A stretch of 64,000 nucleotides of DNA from Veillonellaceae bacterium. Lineage in GTDB: Bacteria > Bacillota > Negativicutes > Veillonellales > Dialisteraceae. The translations under genes were made by a program, and so were the position numbers. Location: the NCBI GenBank assembly GCA_025992895.1, contig DAJPGA010000001.1:1-64000 (forward strand), read 5' to 3'. This document shows positions 53,586 through 62,496 of the stretch, in pieces; the stretch's first letter is position 1, and each line of letters begins with the position of its first letter. The notes under the pieces were generated by a model. That model did no database searches and was not told the DNA's origin. It worked only from the letters and a program-made list of their open reading frames with translations.

Positions 53586-53628
53586 ATTCGTGCAGTCCCT
53601 CTTCATCTTATTTAATTCATTTTCTTAA

Positions 53629-54732
53629 TTAATTCATTAGTTCCCACCAGCGGCCGAAGTACTGGTTCTTGTCTCCGATGCGGAGGGTTTCTCCGATCAT
53701 GGGTGTCAGGAGCGTCAGGTCTTTTTCGTGTGCTGCTTTCACAAGGCGGACGTACGGGTCCTTCCACTGGTGCGTGGAGAGCGGGTACTTTCCATTGTGG
53801 CAGGGAACGACGGTCTTCGCATGGAGGTCGACGGCTGCCTGGGCTGTTTCTTCCGGCATCATGTGGACGGAGTGCCAGTCCTTGTTGTACTGGCCGTCTT
53901 CCAATATTGCCAGGTCGAATCCGCCGAACTGGTCGCCGATCCTTGCAAATCTTCCGTCATAGCCGCCGTCTCCGCTGTAGAAGACTTTCCTTCCAGGCGT
54001 GATGAAGGCAAAGCCTGCATAGAGCGTCTGATTTCTCTTCAGCATCCTTCCTGAGAAATGGCGCGCAGGGAGGACCCAGACGGTGAGGCCGTCGTCGATC
54101 TTGACGGGCGTATTCCAGTCTTCTTCAGAAATCTTTTCGAGCGTGTAGCCCCACTTTTCGTAGTATCCGCCATTTCCAAGGCCGGTCACGACGTGCTTGA
54201 CCTTCGGCTCGATGGCACGGACGAAGTCATAATCGAGGTGATCCCAGTGATCGTGGGAGAGCACCATGACGTCGATGTCATCCGGTATGTCGTCGGGCGT
54301 GTAGATGTTGCTTCCTTCAAAAGCCTTGTCCACGAAGGGAACCGGCGATGCATACTCAGCGGAAATAGGATCGATCAGGATCCTGTGCCCGTTCAGCTGC
54401 ATATAGTAAGAGGAGTGCCCCATCCAGACAAGGACGTCCTTGTCCCTGGGGAGCTGTTTCAGGTTCGTCTTCACGGTGATCATGGGATCGGCAGGGATCG
54501 TCTTTCCCAGTGTCGGGAAGAAGAATTCCTTCCAGAAGCCAAGGGAAGGGGTGACCTTCTCATGCGGCGTCTCGGGGACGAACTCTCCGTTCACGTAGTG
54601 CGGAGACGCTTCGATGCGCGCCTTTCTTTCCGGCGTCATCAAAGGATCCATCTGAGGCTGGTTCACAAACCAGTACCCGAAGACCCCCAGAAGGGCGATG
54701 GCCGCCACGACCCAGCGCAATATATGAAACAT
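53629..54732 (-). CDS. MBL-fold metal-dependent hydrolase, membrane-anchored
   Basis: 367 aa from MFHILRWVVAA, where GAGGAGGAACT precedes the ATG. The N-terminus is one hydrophobic anchor or signal segment. The core has the metallo-beta-lactamase metal motif LSHDHWDHLDYD, the extra His/Asp sites at GDGGYDGRF and the final PCHNGKYPLSTHQW. It is closest to the UlaG/NAPE-PLD-like subgroup, which hydrolyses lactone or phosphodiester bonds. The substrate is unknown. It follows the flavodoxin-like gene after 28 bp and probably shares its transcript. Confidence 0.85.
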   Translation of the reverse strand: MFHILRWVVAAIALLGVFGYWFVNQPQMDPLMTPERKARIEASPHYVNGEFVPETPHEKVTPSLGFWKEFFFPTLGKTIPADPMITVKTNLKQLPRDKDVLVWMGHSSYYMQLNGHRILIDPISAEYASPVPFVDKAFEGSNIYTPDDIPDDIDVMVLSHDHWDHLDYDFVRAIEPKVKHVVTGLGNGGYYEKWGYTLEKISEEDWNTPVKIDDGLTVWVLPARHFSGRMLKRNQTLYAGFAFITPGRKVFYSGDGGYDGRFARIGDQFGGFDLAILEDGQYNKDWHSVHMMPEETAQAAVDLHAKTVVPCHNGKYPLSTHQWKDPYVRLVKAAHEKDLTLLTPMIGETLRIGDKNQYFGRWWELMN

Positions 54733-54760
54733 AGTTCCTCCTCTTCTAAAACGGCTTTCC

Positions 54761-55300
54761 TTATACATTCATTCCGGCTTTTCTGGCTTCCTCAAAGGCA
54801 GCGCTTCCTTTCGCCATGCCCGGATTCGTCATGCCGCCTGCAAAGACGGAGCCGGCAAAATGCGACTGTGGGAAGCATTCGATCCAGCCTTCAAGGCCGC
54901 TCTTCGCTCTTTTCATCGCATACTCATCCTCTTCAGCGGCTGAAGCCAGAAGGTAGACGTCCTTGAACTGGCAGTCGGCTATGTAGAGCGGGTTCAGCCT
55001 GTCGAGGAATGTCTTCATCTGCCCGCTCATTTCATAATAATAAATCGGCGTGGCAAACACAAGAACATCGGACGTGCGGACGATTTCCTGCATATCGTTC
55101 ATGTCGTCATGGATGACGCACTTTCCTGTCTTCTGGCTGGCAAGGCAGCCCGTGCAGAAACGGATGTCCTTCCCTGTGAGCGAAATGAGCGTCACTTCAT
55201 TGCCCGCTTCCGATGCGCCCATGGCAAAGGCATCCGCCAGAACGGCCGAATTGCTCCCATGACGAAGACTTGTAGAAATCACAGTGACTTTCTTTCCCAT
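54761..55300 (-). CDS. NAD(P)H-dependent FMN reductase / flavodoxin-fold protein
   Basis: 179 aa with the flavodoxin-like fold. ISTSLRHGSNSAVLADAF is the phosphate loop for FMN, CTGCLASQKTGKCVIHDDM resembles the Cys-containing loop of iron-sulfur flavoproteins (two or three Cys), and FATPIYYYEMSGQMKTFLDR is a typical isoalloxazine contact. It would reduce quinones, flavins or nitro compounds. The neighbours (Nim-like flavoprotein, MATE pump, MBL protein) suggest a detoxification cluster. Confidence 0.87.
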   Translation of the reverse strand: MGKKVTVISTSLRHGSNSAVLADAFAMGASEAGNEVTLISLTGKDIRFCTGCLASQKTGKCVIHDDMNDMQEIVRTSDVLVFATPIYYYEMSGQMKTFLDRLNPLYIADCQFKDVYLLASAAEEDEYAMKRAKSGLEGWIECFPQSHFAGSVFAGGMTNPGMAKGSAAFEEARKAGMNV

Positions 55301-55355
55301 ACCTTTTTCCTCCTTAATCCCTTACTCCCTTTTATTGTTATTTATACAGAGACGG

Positions 55356-55844
55356 TCATTTGCGAAGAGGCGGATTGGCCTTGGCCTGGAATTCTTCCAC
55401 GTCCAGCCTGTACACCTCGACCTGATTGGCCATCCTTTCGGTGAAGGCCCATTTCCTGTCAGATGTCTGTGCCATGATGATTTCAAGGCCTTGGCACTTC
55501 TCCGCCGGATCTTCAAGGATCGTCACAATGCCGCTTCCGATAATGGAATGATAATGATTCGTGAAATCGCAGGCTTCCTCAGCAGGAATGACCATTTCCC
55601 CCGTATCGATCACAAAGCCTGCCTTCGGGTTTCTTCGGATACAGTCCAGCCTGTGTCCGCTTCTGCCCCCGTGGAAATAAATGGAAAGTCTGCCGTCCTC
55701 ATACGTATAGCCGTAATTGACGGGCACGACGTAAATCCTGTCCTCATCATAGAGGCCGATGCGGACGACGCCGCACTCCTTCAGGATGGAATCGATGAGA
55801 GCTTCATCGGTGACTCTCCTGTCTTTTCTTCTCATTTCTGTCAT
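55356..55844 (-). CDS. Pyridoxamine-phosphate-oxidase-like (Nim family) flavoprotein
   Basis: 162 aa split-barrel FMN protein. The pattern MRRKDRRVTDEALIDSILKECGVVRIGLYD and VPVNYGYTYEDGRLSIYFHGGRSGHRLDCIRRNPK matches the NimA-like group linked in some anaerobes to nitroimidazole resistance. The end (HSIIGSGIVTILEDPAEKCQGLEIIMAQ) is also typical. Resistance cannot be inferred from this alone. It lies between the flavodoxin-like gene and the MATE gene on the same strand. Confidence 0.87.
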   Translation of the reverse strand: MTEMRRKDRRVTDEALIDSILKECGVVRIGLYDEDRIYVVPVNYGYTYEDGRLSIYFHGGRSGHRLDCIRRNPKAGFVIDTGEMVIPAEEACDFTNHYHSIIGSGIVTILEDPAEKCQGLEIIMAQTSDRKWAFTERMANQVEVYRLDVEEFQAKANPPLRK

Positions 55845-55868
55845 GGAAATCCCCCTTTTCCCAATGGT

Positions 55869-57211
55869 CTACACGCGGTCAGGCCCCATGTAGAGCTTGC
55901 GGTAATAGTAAAGAACGAAAAGTATGCCGGCAGCAGCGACCAGCCAGCTCAGCGGATAGACCGCCATGAGCCATGTGAAGGTCTGGTGCGTCGGGAAAAT
56001 AGTGAAAACGTAAAGAATACGCGTGCCGCAGATGCCAACGAGTGCTGCCATGGCAGGCGCCAGGGACTTTCCGAAGGCACGAAGGAAACCTGAAACAGCT
56101 TCGGAAATCATATTGAGCGGTTCAGGAATCAAAATGAATTCGAGGCGGATCATGCCAAGCGCAATGACTTCCGGATCGGAGCTGAAAACGGAAAGGAGGT
56201 AAGGCCCTGCCGCCAGCACGATCATGGAAGAGGCGACCGTCGCGGCCAGATTCTGCAGCGTGCAGATCTTCCCCACCCTTCTGCAGCGGGAAAGAAGGCC
56301 CGCGCCGTAATTCTGCCCCGTGATGTCGTGCATGCCTGCCCGAAGGAATTCATGATGTAGTACACAAGGATTTCCAGATTGAAAGCGGCCGCCGAAGCTG
56401 CCATGACCTCTGCGCCGAGGCTGTTGATGGCCGCCTGGATGACGACATTCGACAGGCTGAAGACAGCGCCCTGCACGCCGGCCGGCGTACCGATGGAAAG
56501 GATCTTGCGGAGAATCCCCCAGTCCACTTTCATATCATGGAAGGAAATGTGGATCGCGCTTTTCGTATTCTTCATGAGGTAAAGAAGAAGCGAAGAGCTC
56601 ATGAGCGTCGCAAAGACGGTGGAAGCCGCCACGGCGACGACATCCATGCCGCAGTAGACGACAAGGAAAAGGCTTAAACATGCCTTGCACGTGCCGGCCG
56701 CAAAGAGGCACATGAGCGGCGTCCTCGTATCGCCCTGGCTCCTGAAAATCGCCGAGGTGAAGTTATAGACAAGGATGCCCGGCATCGCGATGAATATGGT
56801 TTCCAGGTACTCGCGGGACATTGTCTCGACTTCCTTTGGCACCTGAAGGAGCCGGATGACTGAATCCGCGCTGAGAACGCCGAGCACGGCAAAAAGAATG
56901 CCCGCCAGAACGGCGAAGACGATCGTCGTATGCACGGCCTTTTTTACTTTTTCCAGATTTCCCTGCCCCGTGTACTGGGAAATGACGACGTTCGCGCCAA
57001 GGGAAATCCCTACAAAGAACGTAACGAGAAGCCCGACGACCGGCGCATTGCTGCCGACGGCGGCCATGGCTTCCTTACCAACAAAACGCCCCATGATGAT
57101 GATGTCGATGGCATTGAAAAGCTGCTGGCAGATCCCTGTGACCGCCAGAAGTATGGCAAAAGAAACCGTCTTGTCGCCAATCGACCCATGGAGCATGTCC
57201 ATTTTTCTCAT
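55869..57211 (-). pseudogene. MATE-family efflux pump, frameshifted
   Basis: Two overlapping frames together encode a full-length MATE protein of about 447 aa. The first frame runs from MRKMDMLHGSIG to NSFGQACTT; the second resumes at TGQNYGAGLLSRCRR and continues to the C-terminus. At plus-strand 56322-56325 one base is missing relative to the expected CTTFTGQNYGAG sequence. All twelve spans are otherwise recognisable. MATE pumps export cationic drugs with Na+ or H+. This is either a recent inactivating deletion or a sequencing error; the rest of the sequence shows no decay. Confidence 0.85.
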
Positions 57212-57299
57212 ATATCCGTAATCCCTTCTTATTCTATATTTCTTATTATAACAAAAATTACAAAATGATTAACGGATAATAAGGCGGCATCCGGACCTG

Positions 57300-58186
57300 T
57301 CACAAGCCTTTTTCTGCCGCTTCCTTCTGGAGGAACCTGATGAAAGCTTCTGCTGCGCGGCCGAAGGGCTGGTCCTTCTTCCATGCAATGACCGTCTCTA
57401 TCTTCCTTTCCGGTTCAAGCGGCAGGAAGGAGAGTCGTCTTTCATCAAAAAGCGTGGCCGCTCCTTCCGTCGTAATGACATAGCAGCCAGGATCTTCGGC
57501 AAGGATCACGCGGCTTCCGCCCAGGTCCCACTTGATCGGGGACGTGATCGTCTTCCTTACGCTCCCCAGCCAGTTTGCGATTTCTGCATTGAGCTCAAGG
57601 CGCCCGGGAAGGATGACCGTCTTCCCCAGGAGATCTTCCTTCCGGATGGATTCTTTTTCCGCAAGGGGATCATCTGCTCTCATGATGACGCCCCAGCGGG
57701 CATCGGGACCGATCGGGACGGAATCATACTTCACTGAATCAAAGGGACGGACGAGGACAGCCGCATCGATGAGGCCCATGTCCATCCACTCGGTGACGCG
57801 GTCCGTGACCCCTGTCTGGTAATCGAAGAACACATGGGGATGCTCCTTCTGGAACTTCCGTATCAGGGAAACGAAGACAGATGTCACAAGGAGCTCGCCG
57901 CCTCCGACAGCAACCGTCCCCGCCAGTTCCTCGCCCGAAGAAATTTCCTCCTTCGTCTTGGCCAGGAGCTCTTCCATTTCCTCTGCGCGGCGGCGGAAGA
58001 GGATGCCCTCGCTCGTCAGTGTGATCCTTCGGCTCGAGCGCTCGAAAAGGCGCGCGCCAAGCTCTGACTCCAGCTCTGCCAGTGACGGGAAAGCGTCGGC
58101 TGCGTCATGTGGAGACGCTTCGCTGCCTTTGTGATATTTCCCTCTCTGGCAGCCGCCAGAAAATAATGAATCACACGCATGTCCAT
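57300..58186 (-). pseudogene. LysR-family regulator, frameshifted
   Basis: The N-terminal helix-turn-helix (MDMRVIHYFLAAAREGNITK and AAKRLHMTQPTLSR) is in one frame and the effector domain (MEELLAKTKEEISSGEELAG onward to the C-terminus) in another. At plus-strand 58081-58085 one base is missing after CGTCA, where SRQLAELESELGARLFERSS would be read. AGGAGGAAATC precedes the ATG at 58186. It is about 295 aa when repaired and resembles the intact LysR gene at 60411-61292. It lies upstream of the MATE gene on the same strand and divergent from the esterase gene. Confidence 0.85.
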
Positions 58187-58214
58187 GATTTCCTCCTGCC
58201 CAATAAAGGGCGTC

Positions 58215-58255
58215 TTGACAATTAGTAACATATCGTACTAATATGGAATTGTCAA
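58215..58255 (+). promoter_or_regulatory. Promoter with nested operator before the esterase-marR operon
   Basis: -35 TTGACA (58215-58220), 18-bp spacer, -10 TAATAT (58239-58244). An outer inverted repeat TTGACAATT/AATTGTCAA (58215-58223, 58247-58255) and an inner one ATTAGTA/TACTAAT (58221-58227, 58236-58242) cover the promoter exactly. The MarR protein encoded downstream or the LysR protein encoded divergently are the likely binders. Confidence 0.7.
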
Positions 58256-58292
58256 ATGAATTGTCCTTGCCGAAAGGCGGAAAGGAGCCTAT

Positions 58293-59303
58293 ATGAATAA
58301 GAAATGGCTGACAGCCCTTGCGCTGTCCGGATTTTTACTTGCAGGAGGGAGCGCATTCGCTATGGAACCTACTATCAATGTCGATTCTTCAACGGCCAAT
58401 ATGCCGAACAAGGCAGAAAGCCATCTTTTGAAAGTCAATGTCGTGACACCGGAAATCAAGCAGATCTCCGGCGTCGTCTATGAACAGGTACCGTCCCGCG
58501 GCTATGAGAACGTAGCCATGAAGATGGATATCCTGAAACCCCAGTCCAAGACACCGCTCCCGGCAATCGTCTACGTCACGGGCGGCGGCTTCATCAATGC
58601 CAATAAGGATAACGGCATCCAGCTCCGCATGCACCTGGCCGAAGCCGGCTACGTCGTCGCATCCATCGAATACCGCGTCGCTCCGACGGCTACATTCCCG
58701 CAGCCTCTGGAAGACGTGAAGGCATCCATCCGCTACCTGCGCGCCAATGCCAAGAAGTTCAATATCGATCCTGACCGCATCGGCATCGTAGGCGGAAGTG
58801 CGGGCGGCTACCTCACTGCCATGGCCGGCGTGACAAGCGGCACGACGACCTTCGACAAAGGCGAAAACCTCGACCAGTCCAGCAGCGTCAAGGCAGCTGT
58901 CGATCTCTACGGCCTCTCCGACCTCACCCGCATCGGCGATGATTACTCCGACGCCGTGAAGGAAGCCCACAAATCTGCAGGTGCTACCGAAGCCCTCTGG
59001 GTGAACGGCTCTCCTGTCTTTGGCGGACGTGACGGCGGCATCCTGGCCGATCCTGCTGCTGCCAAAGCGGCTGATCCCATGACTTACGTCGGAAAGAACA
59101 GCGCTCCTATGCTTCTCATGCATGGCACGAAGGATTTCGTCGTTTCCCCGAGCCAGACAGACCTCCTCTTCCAGGCACTCCGGAAGGAAGGCATCCCCTC
59201 TGACCGTTACCTCGTCGAAGGCGCAGCCCATGGCGGCGTCTACTGGGATCAGGCGGAAGTCCTCTCCATCATCACGGACTTCTTCAACAAGTACCTGAAA
59301 TGA
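58293..59303 (+). CDS. Secreted alpha/beta-hydrolase (esterase)
   Basis: 336 aa. The signal peptide MNKKWLTALALSGFLLAGGS ends near AFA-ME, so the enzyme is exported. The catalytic Ser is in GIVGGSAGGYL, the Asp in HGTKDFVVSP and the His in GAAHGGVYW. The oxyanion loop is YVTGGGFINA, as in BD-FAE-like and hormone-sensitive-lipase-like carboxylesterases. The substrate is probably an acetyl or feruloyl ester, by family only. GGAAAGGAGCCTAT precedes the ATG. The stop overlaps the marR start by 4 bp. Confidence 0.9.
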   Translation: MNKKWLTALALSGFLLAGGSAFAMEPTINVDSSTANMPNKAESHLLKVNVVTPEIKQISGVVYEQVPSRGYENVAMKMDILKPQSKTPLPAIVYVTGGGFINANKDNGIQLRMHLAEAGYVVASIEYRVAPTATFPQPLEDVKASIRYLRANAKKFNIDPDRIGIVGGSAGGYLTAMAGVTSGTTTFDKGENLDQSSSVKAAVDLYGLSDLTRIGDDYSDAVKEAHKSAGATEALWVNGSPVFGGRDGGILADPAAAKAADPMTYVGKNSAPMLLMHGTKDFVVSPSQTDLLFQALRKEGIPSDRYLVEGAAHGGVYWDQAEVLSIITDFFNKYLK

Positions 59304-59716
59304 AACTAGACGAAACACCGGGCTATGCCCTCTGCCGCATTGCAAGGAAGGTCCACTACCAGATCGACCTCATCTTCAAGGAGGAAGGCATGACCGTCGA
59401 GCAGTGGGTCGCCCTGAAGACGATTTCCGAAAACCAGCCCCTCATCCAGAAGGAACTGGGGCGCCTCATCGAAAAGACGCCGAACACAGTGAAATCCCTA
59501 GCAGAGCGCCTTGAAAAGAAAAACTTCATCAAGAGGACGCCGGACCCCTCCGATCACAGGAACCTGATCCTCACCGTGACGGAGAAGGGACAGAAATTCA
59601 CTGAAGAATACTCCGCCCTCGATGAAAAAGCAAACGATGCCCTCACCTCTTCCCTGACAAAGGAAGAAATGGAGGAGCTCGCAAGACTTCTGGATAAAAT
59701 AGAAAAGAATCTTTAG
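59300..59716 (+). CDS. MarR-family transcriptional regulator
   Basis: 138 aa winged-helix dimer of the MarR family. The DNA-binding part is LIQKELGRLIEKTPNTVKSLAERLEKKNFIKRTPDPSDHRNLILTVTEKG, with the DPSDHRN wing. It probably represses its own operon through the nested palindrome before the esterase gene until a small aromatic or other ligand binds. It is translationally coupled to the esterase gene (ATGA overlap). Confidence 0.92.
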   Translation: MKLDETPGYALCRIARKVHYQIDLIFKEEGMTVEQWVALKTISENQPLIQKELGRLIEKTPNTVKSLAERLEKKNFIKRTPDPSDHRNLILTVTEKGQKFTEEYSALDEKANDALTSSLTKEEMEELARLLDKIEKNL

Positions 59717-59719
59717 CCA

Positions 59720-59767
59720 AAAAAGAGGCTGCGTGAAATGGATAATCATCTCCGCAGTCTCTTTTTT
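59720..59767 (+). terminator. Repeat-type hairpin after marR
   Basis: AAAAGAGGCTGCGTGAAATGG...CATCTCCGCAGTCTCTTTTTT, another member of the conserved hairpin family, starting 3 bp after the marR stop and ending in six T. It also closes the convergent small exported gene. Confidence 0.85.
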
Positions 59768-59770
59768 ACG

Positions 59771-60013
59771 CTATTTGCCGGTGCATGCTTTCTTCTGGCT
59801 TGGGCAAGTAGAAGATGGCACAGCGGCCGGGACCGCCGTGTTCATGTCCCTTACGGCGACGAGGTTTCCTGTCGTCGGTTTGGATTTTCCTATTTCCCAG
59901 TCCGTATAAGCGATCGGAGCCATCAGATCCTCCGTCGAGCCGCTCCCATAGCTCACGCCCGCAGCTCCTGCCATGCCAAGCAGAAGGACGGCGGCTAAAA
60001 TATATTTCTTCAT
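59771..60013 (-). CDS. Small exported protein
   Basis: 80 aa. Signal peptide MKKYILAAVLLLGMAGAAGV, then a short mature region of about 55 residues with two Cys near the end (SSTCPSQKKACTGK) that could form a disulfide. GGAGGAGGAATC precedes the ATG; the longer frame upstream is unlikely. Family unknown. It is convergent with the esterase-marR operon. Confidence 0.65.
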   Translation of the reverse strand: MKKYILAAVLLLGMAGAAGVSYGSGSTEDLMAPIAYTDWEIGKSKPTTGNLVAVRDMNTAVPAAVPSSTCPSQKKACTGK

Positions 60014-60138
60014 GATTCCTCCTCCAGCGCTTGTGACGCTCTCTTTATCTGTATTGTAGAAGAAGAAGGAAATCATATCCAATGCCCATTTTCATGACTC
60101 ATCCATACATAAAATGAATAGTGGAAGCTGCTGCATGT

Positions 60139-60406
60139 AAAAAGAGGCTGTGACGAAATCCAATAAAATACTGCTTTTTTCTTTTCTCGAGCGAAGCGAG
60201 GTTTAAGGGTGTCAGAGCTCGCCCCGTAGGGGGAGCTGGCGGCGGAGTCGCCTGAGGAGGTTCATTTCCCCAAGGCAAAGCCTTGGTTGTATGGTTTTCA
60301 GGTAATTCAATTATGTATCTGTGTTTGACCATCCTCCGATCAATTATCCCAATAGAAAAAGAGGCTGCGACGAAATGATTGCCTATTTTGTCACAGCCTC
60401 TTTTAT
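60139..60406. repeat. Mosaic intergenic repeat island with two hairpin arms
   Basis: It begins with a half copy of the hairpin (AAAAGAGGCTGTGACGAAA at 60140-60158). Then come TCTCGAGCGAAGCGAGG (shared with 12728), AGCTCGCCCCGTAGGGGGAGC (inverted relative to 49750), GAGGTTCATTTCCC and TTGTATGGTTTTCAG. It ends with the complete hairpin AAAAAGAGGCTGCGACGAAA...TTTTGTCACAGCCTCTTTT (60356-60405), which would terminate the LysR gene. Confidence 0.65.
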
Positions 60407-60410
60407 TCTT

Positions 60411-61292
60411 TTATTTTTCTCCCAGTTCTTCCTTGAGGAATTCGATGAAGGCCTGGGCGGCGCGGCCGAAGGGCTGGCCTCTTTTCCATGCTACGACGGT
60501 CTGGATGCGCATTTCCGGGTAGAGCGGGACGTACTTGACGATGCGGTCGTCGACAAGCGGCATGGTGCCTTCTGTCGTGATGATATAGAGTCCTTTCCTC
60601 TTGGCAAAGAGGGAGGAATTCGCACCAAGGTCGCAGTGGATGGGCGTCTGGATTGTCTCACAGACGTCTCCCAGCCAGCTCCGGATATCCGCATTGAGTT
60701 CTCCGCGGCTCATGAGGACGAGTTTCTTTCCTGCAAGATCTTCTCTTGTGACATGTTCCTTCTGTGCCAGAGGATCGTCTGTCCTCATGGCGGCGCAAAA
60801 GCGGGCTTCGGGGCCGATCGGGACGTAGTCATACTTCTCCGCGTCAAAGGGACGGACGAAGATGGCCGTGTCGATCAGGCCGGAGTCCATTTTTTCATTC
60901 ACCCTTCCCGTGATGTCCGTATTGATATCGAAACGGACAAGGGGATGCTTTTCCTGAAAGCGCATGATGAGGTCGGCGAAATGATCCATGACAAGGAGCT
61001 CGCCGCAGGCGCAGTTCACCGTGCCCTCGACGGTCTTGTTGCCGGAGAGTTCTTTTTCCGTCTTGTCGACGAGATCGACGATTTCCTCGGCGCGCCTTTT
61101 GAGAAGGAGACCGTCCGAGGTAAGGCTCACGTGACGGCTGCCCCTGTCCAGGAGTTTCACGCCCGTTTCCCTTTCAAGCTCCAGGATCTGGCGGGAAAGC
61201 GTAGGCTGCGTGACGTGGAGGATCTCGGCTGCTCTCGTGATGCTCCCTTCGCGGGCGACCGTGAGAAAGTATTTCAAAACGCGGATTTCCAT
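60411..61292 (-). CDS. LysR-family transcriptional regulator
   Basis: 293 aa, intact. The N-terminal winged helix-turn-helix is MEIRVLKYFLTVAREGSITRAAEILHVTQPTLSRQILELE; the effector-binding domain follows from about residue 90. It resembles the frameshifted LysR at 57300-58186 throughout (for example AIFVRPFDAEKYDYVPIGPEAR against AVLVRPFDSVKYDSVPIGPDAR), so the two are paralogues. It starts 13 bp after the MFS gene on the same strand and may control it. Confidence 0.92.
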   Translation of the reverse strand: MEIRVLKYFLTVAREGSITRAAEILHVTQPTLSRQILELERETGVKLLDRGSRHVSLTSDGLLLKRRAEEIVDLVDKTEKELSGNKTVEGTVNCACGELLVMDHFADLIMRFQEKHPLVRFDINTDITGRVNEKMDSGLIDTAIFVRPFDAEKYDYVPIGPEARFCAAMRTDDPLAQKEHVTREDLAGKKLVLMSRGELNADIRSWLGDVCETIQTPIHCDLGANSSLFAKRKGLYIITTEGTMPLVDDRIVKYVPLYPEMRIQTVVAWKRGQPFGRAAQAFIEFLKEELGEK

Positions 61293-61305
61293 AATGACTC
61301 CTTAC

Positions 61306-62496
61306 TTAAATTTCCTTTTCGCCCCTGAAGTTCCAGATGATGACGCAGGCAGCGAGGAAGAAAGCGATGGCCGTGGACCAGAAGACCATGGCGTACCCGA
61401 AGTAGTTCGCAATGGCGCCCGAGCAGACAGGGCCGGCGACGTTGCCCATCAGGAAGACGGAGGAAACGACGCCGAAGACGATCGAGCGTTTTTCAGGCGG
61501 CACGGATTTGGCGATGATCGTATTCGTGCACGGTGCAATGAAGCCCATGCCAAGGCCCGTGATGCCGCGGAAGAAACCAAGGCCCGCGACGGTCGTCATG
61601 AGGTACTGCAGGATGAAGGTGAAGCCGACGAATATCGTCGCGGTGATGAGCACCCGGTGGATGACGAAGCGCGACGTGATGCGGCCGGTATTCAGCGATG
61701 CGAGCGCGCTGCAGCCGCCGGAAATGAAGATGATGAACCCGACGACGGTCGCAACGATGGGCGAGTCCCCCATCATCGATTTGATATAGAGCGGCAGGAT
61801 CGGCCCGATGCCGGTGATGCCGAAGTTGCAGAGGAACTGCATGAATGTCATGATGCGCACACGCGGAATCTTCATGAAGAACTTGATCTGGCTCCATGTG
61901 GAGTCCGTTTCCTTCGCCGCCCCTTTCCTGTGAATGTCAGGCAGGAAAATCTGGAGCGCAATGAGGCAGAGGAAGGCAAGAAGCGAAAACGCGTAGAACG
62001 GCATGCGGTAGCCGAATGTATCTGCCACAGCGCCGCCAAGGAGCGGTCCGAACATGATGCCCATGACCATGGCTGCCTGGAAGTATCCCATCGACCAGGA
62101 CGTCTTCTCTTCCGGTGTGACAGAGACGACGATGGATAGACCTATCGGGACAAAGCCTCCGACAAGTCCCTGCAGGGTGCGGAGAAGCAGGAGCTGCCAG
62201 GGCGCTGTCGCCATGCCGCTGAAGAAGGACGAAAGCACGACAGCGATAAGGACGATCGACATGACCGTCTTCGGTCCCCGCCTGTCCGCCTGGATCGACC
62301 AGAACGGCGCGGAGAATGCGATCATGAAAGGTGTGACGCCGATAATGATCCCTGCCCAGAAAGCAGCCTCGCCGGGATCGGTGATGCCGAGCTCGGAAAG
62401 GAACAAAGGCAGGAAGGACATGATGCCCATCATGGAGATGCCTGCGCCGATCTGGATCGCGCAGACGAGGTATATGACATGTTTCCAGTTTTTCAT
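61306..62496 (-). CDS. MFS transporter
   Basis: 396 aa, twelve spans of the major facilitator superfamily, drug:H+ antiporter-like. The loop 2-3 motif reads WSIQADRRGPKTVM (variant of GxxxDrxGrr/k), and span 5 carries GYFQAAMVMGIMFGPLLGGAVAD (motif C, antiporter type). It probably exports a small molecule under control of the LysR gene downstream. AAAGGAGAGGGG lies just before the ATG. Confidence 0.9.
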   Translation of the reverse strand: MKNWKHVIYLVCAIQIGAGISMMGIMSFLPLFLSELGITDPGEAAFWAGIIIGVTPFMIAFSAPFWSIQADRRGPKTVMSIVLIAVVLSSFFSGMATAPWQLLLLRTLQGLVGGFVPIGLSIVVSVTPEEKTSWSMGYFQAAMVMGIMFGPLLGGAVADTFGYRMPFYAFSLLAFLCLIALQIFLPDIHRKGAAKETDSTWSQIKFFMKIPRVRIMTFMQFLCNFGITGIGPILPLYIKSMMGDSPIVATVVGFIIFISGGCSALASLNTGRITSRFVIHRVLITATIFVGFTFILQYLMTTVAGLGFFRGITGLGMGFIAPCTNTIIAKSVPPEKRSIVFGVVSSVFLMGNVAGPVCSGAIANYFGYAMVFWSTAIAFFLAACVIIWNFRGEKEI

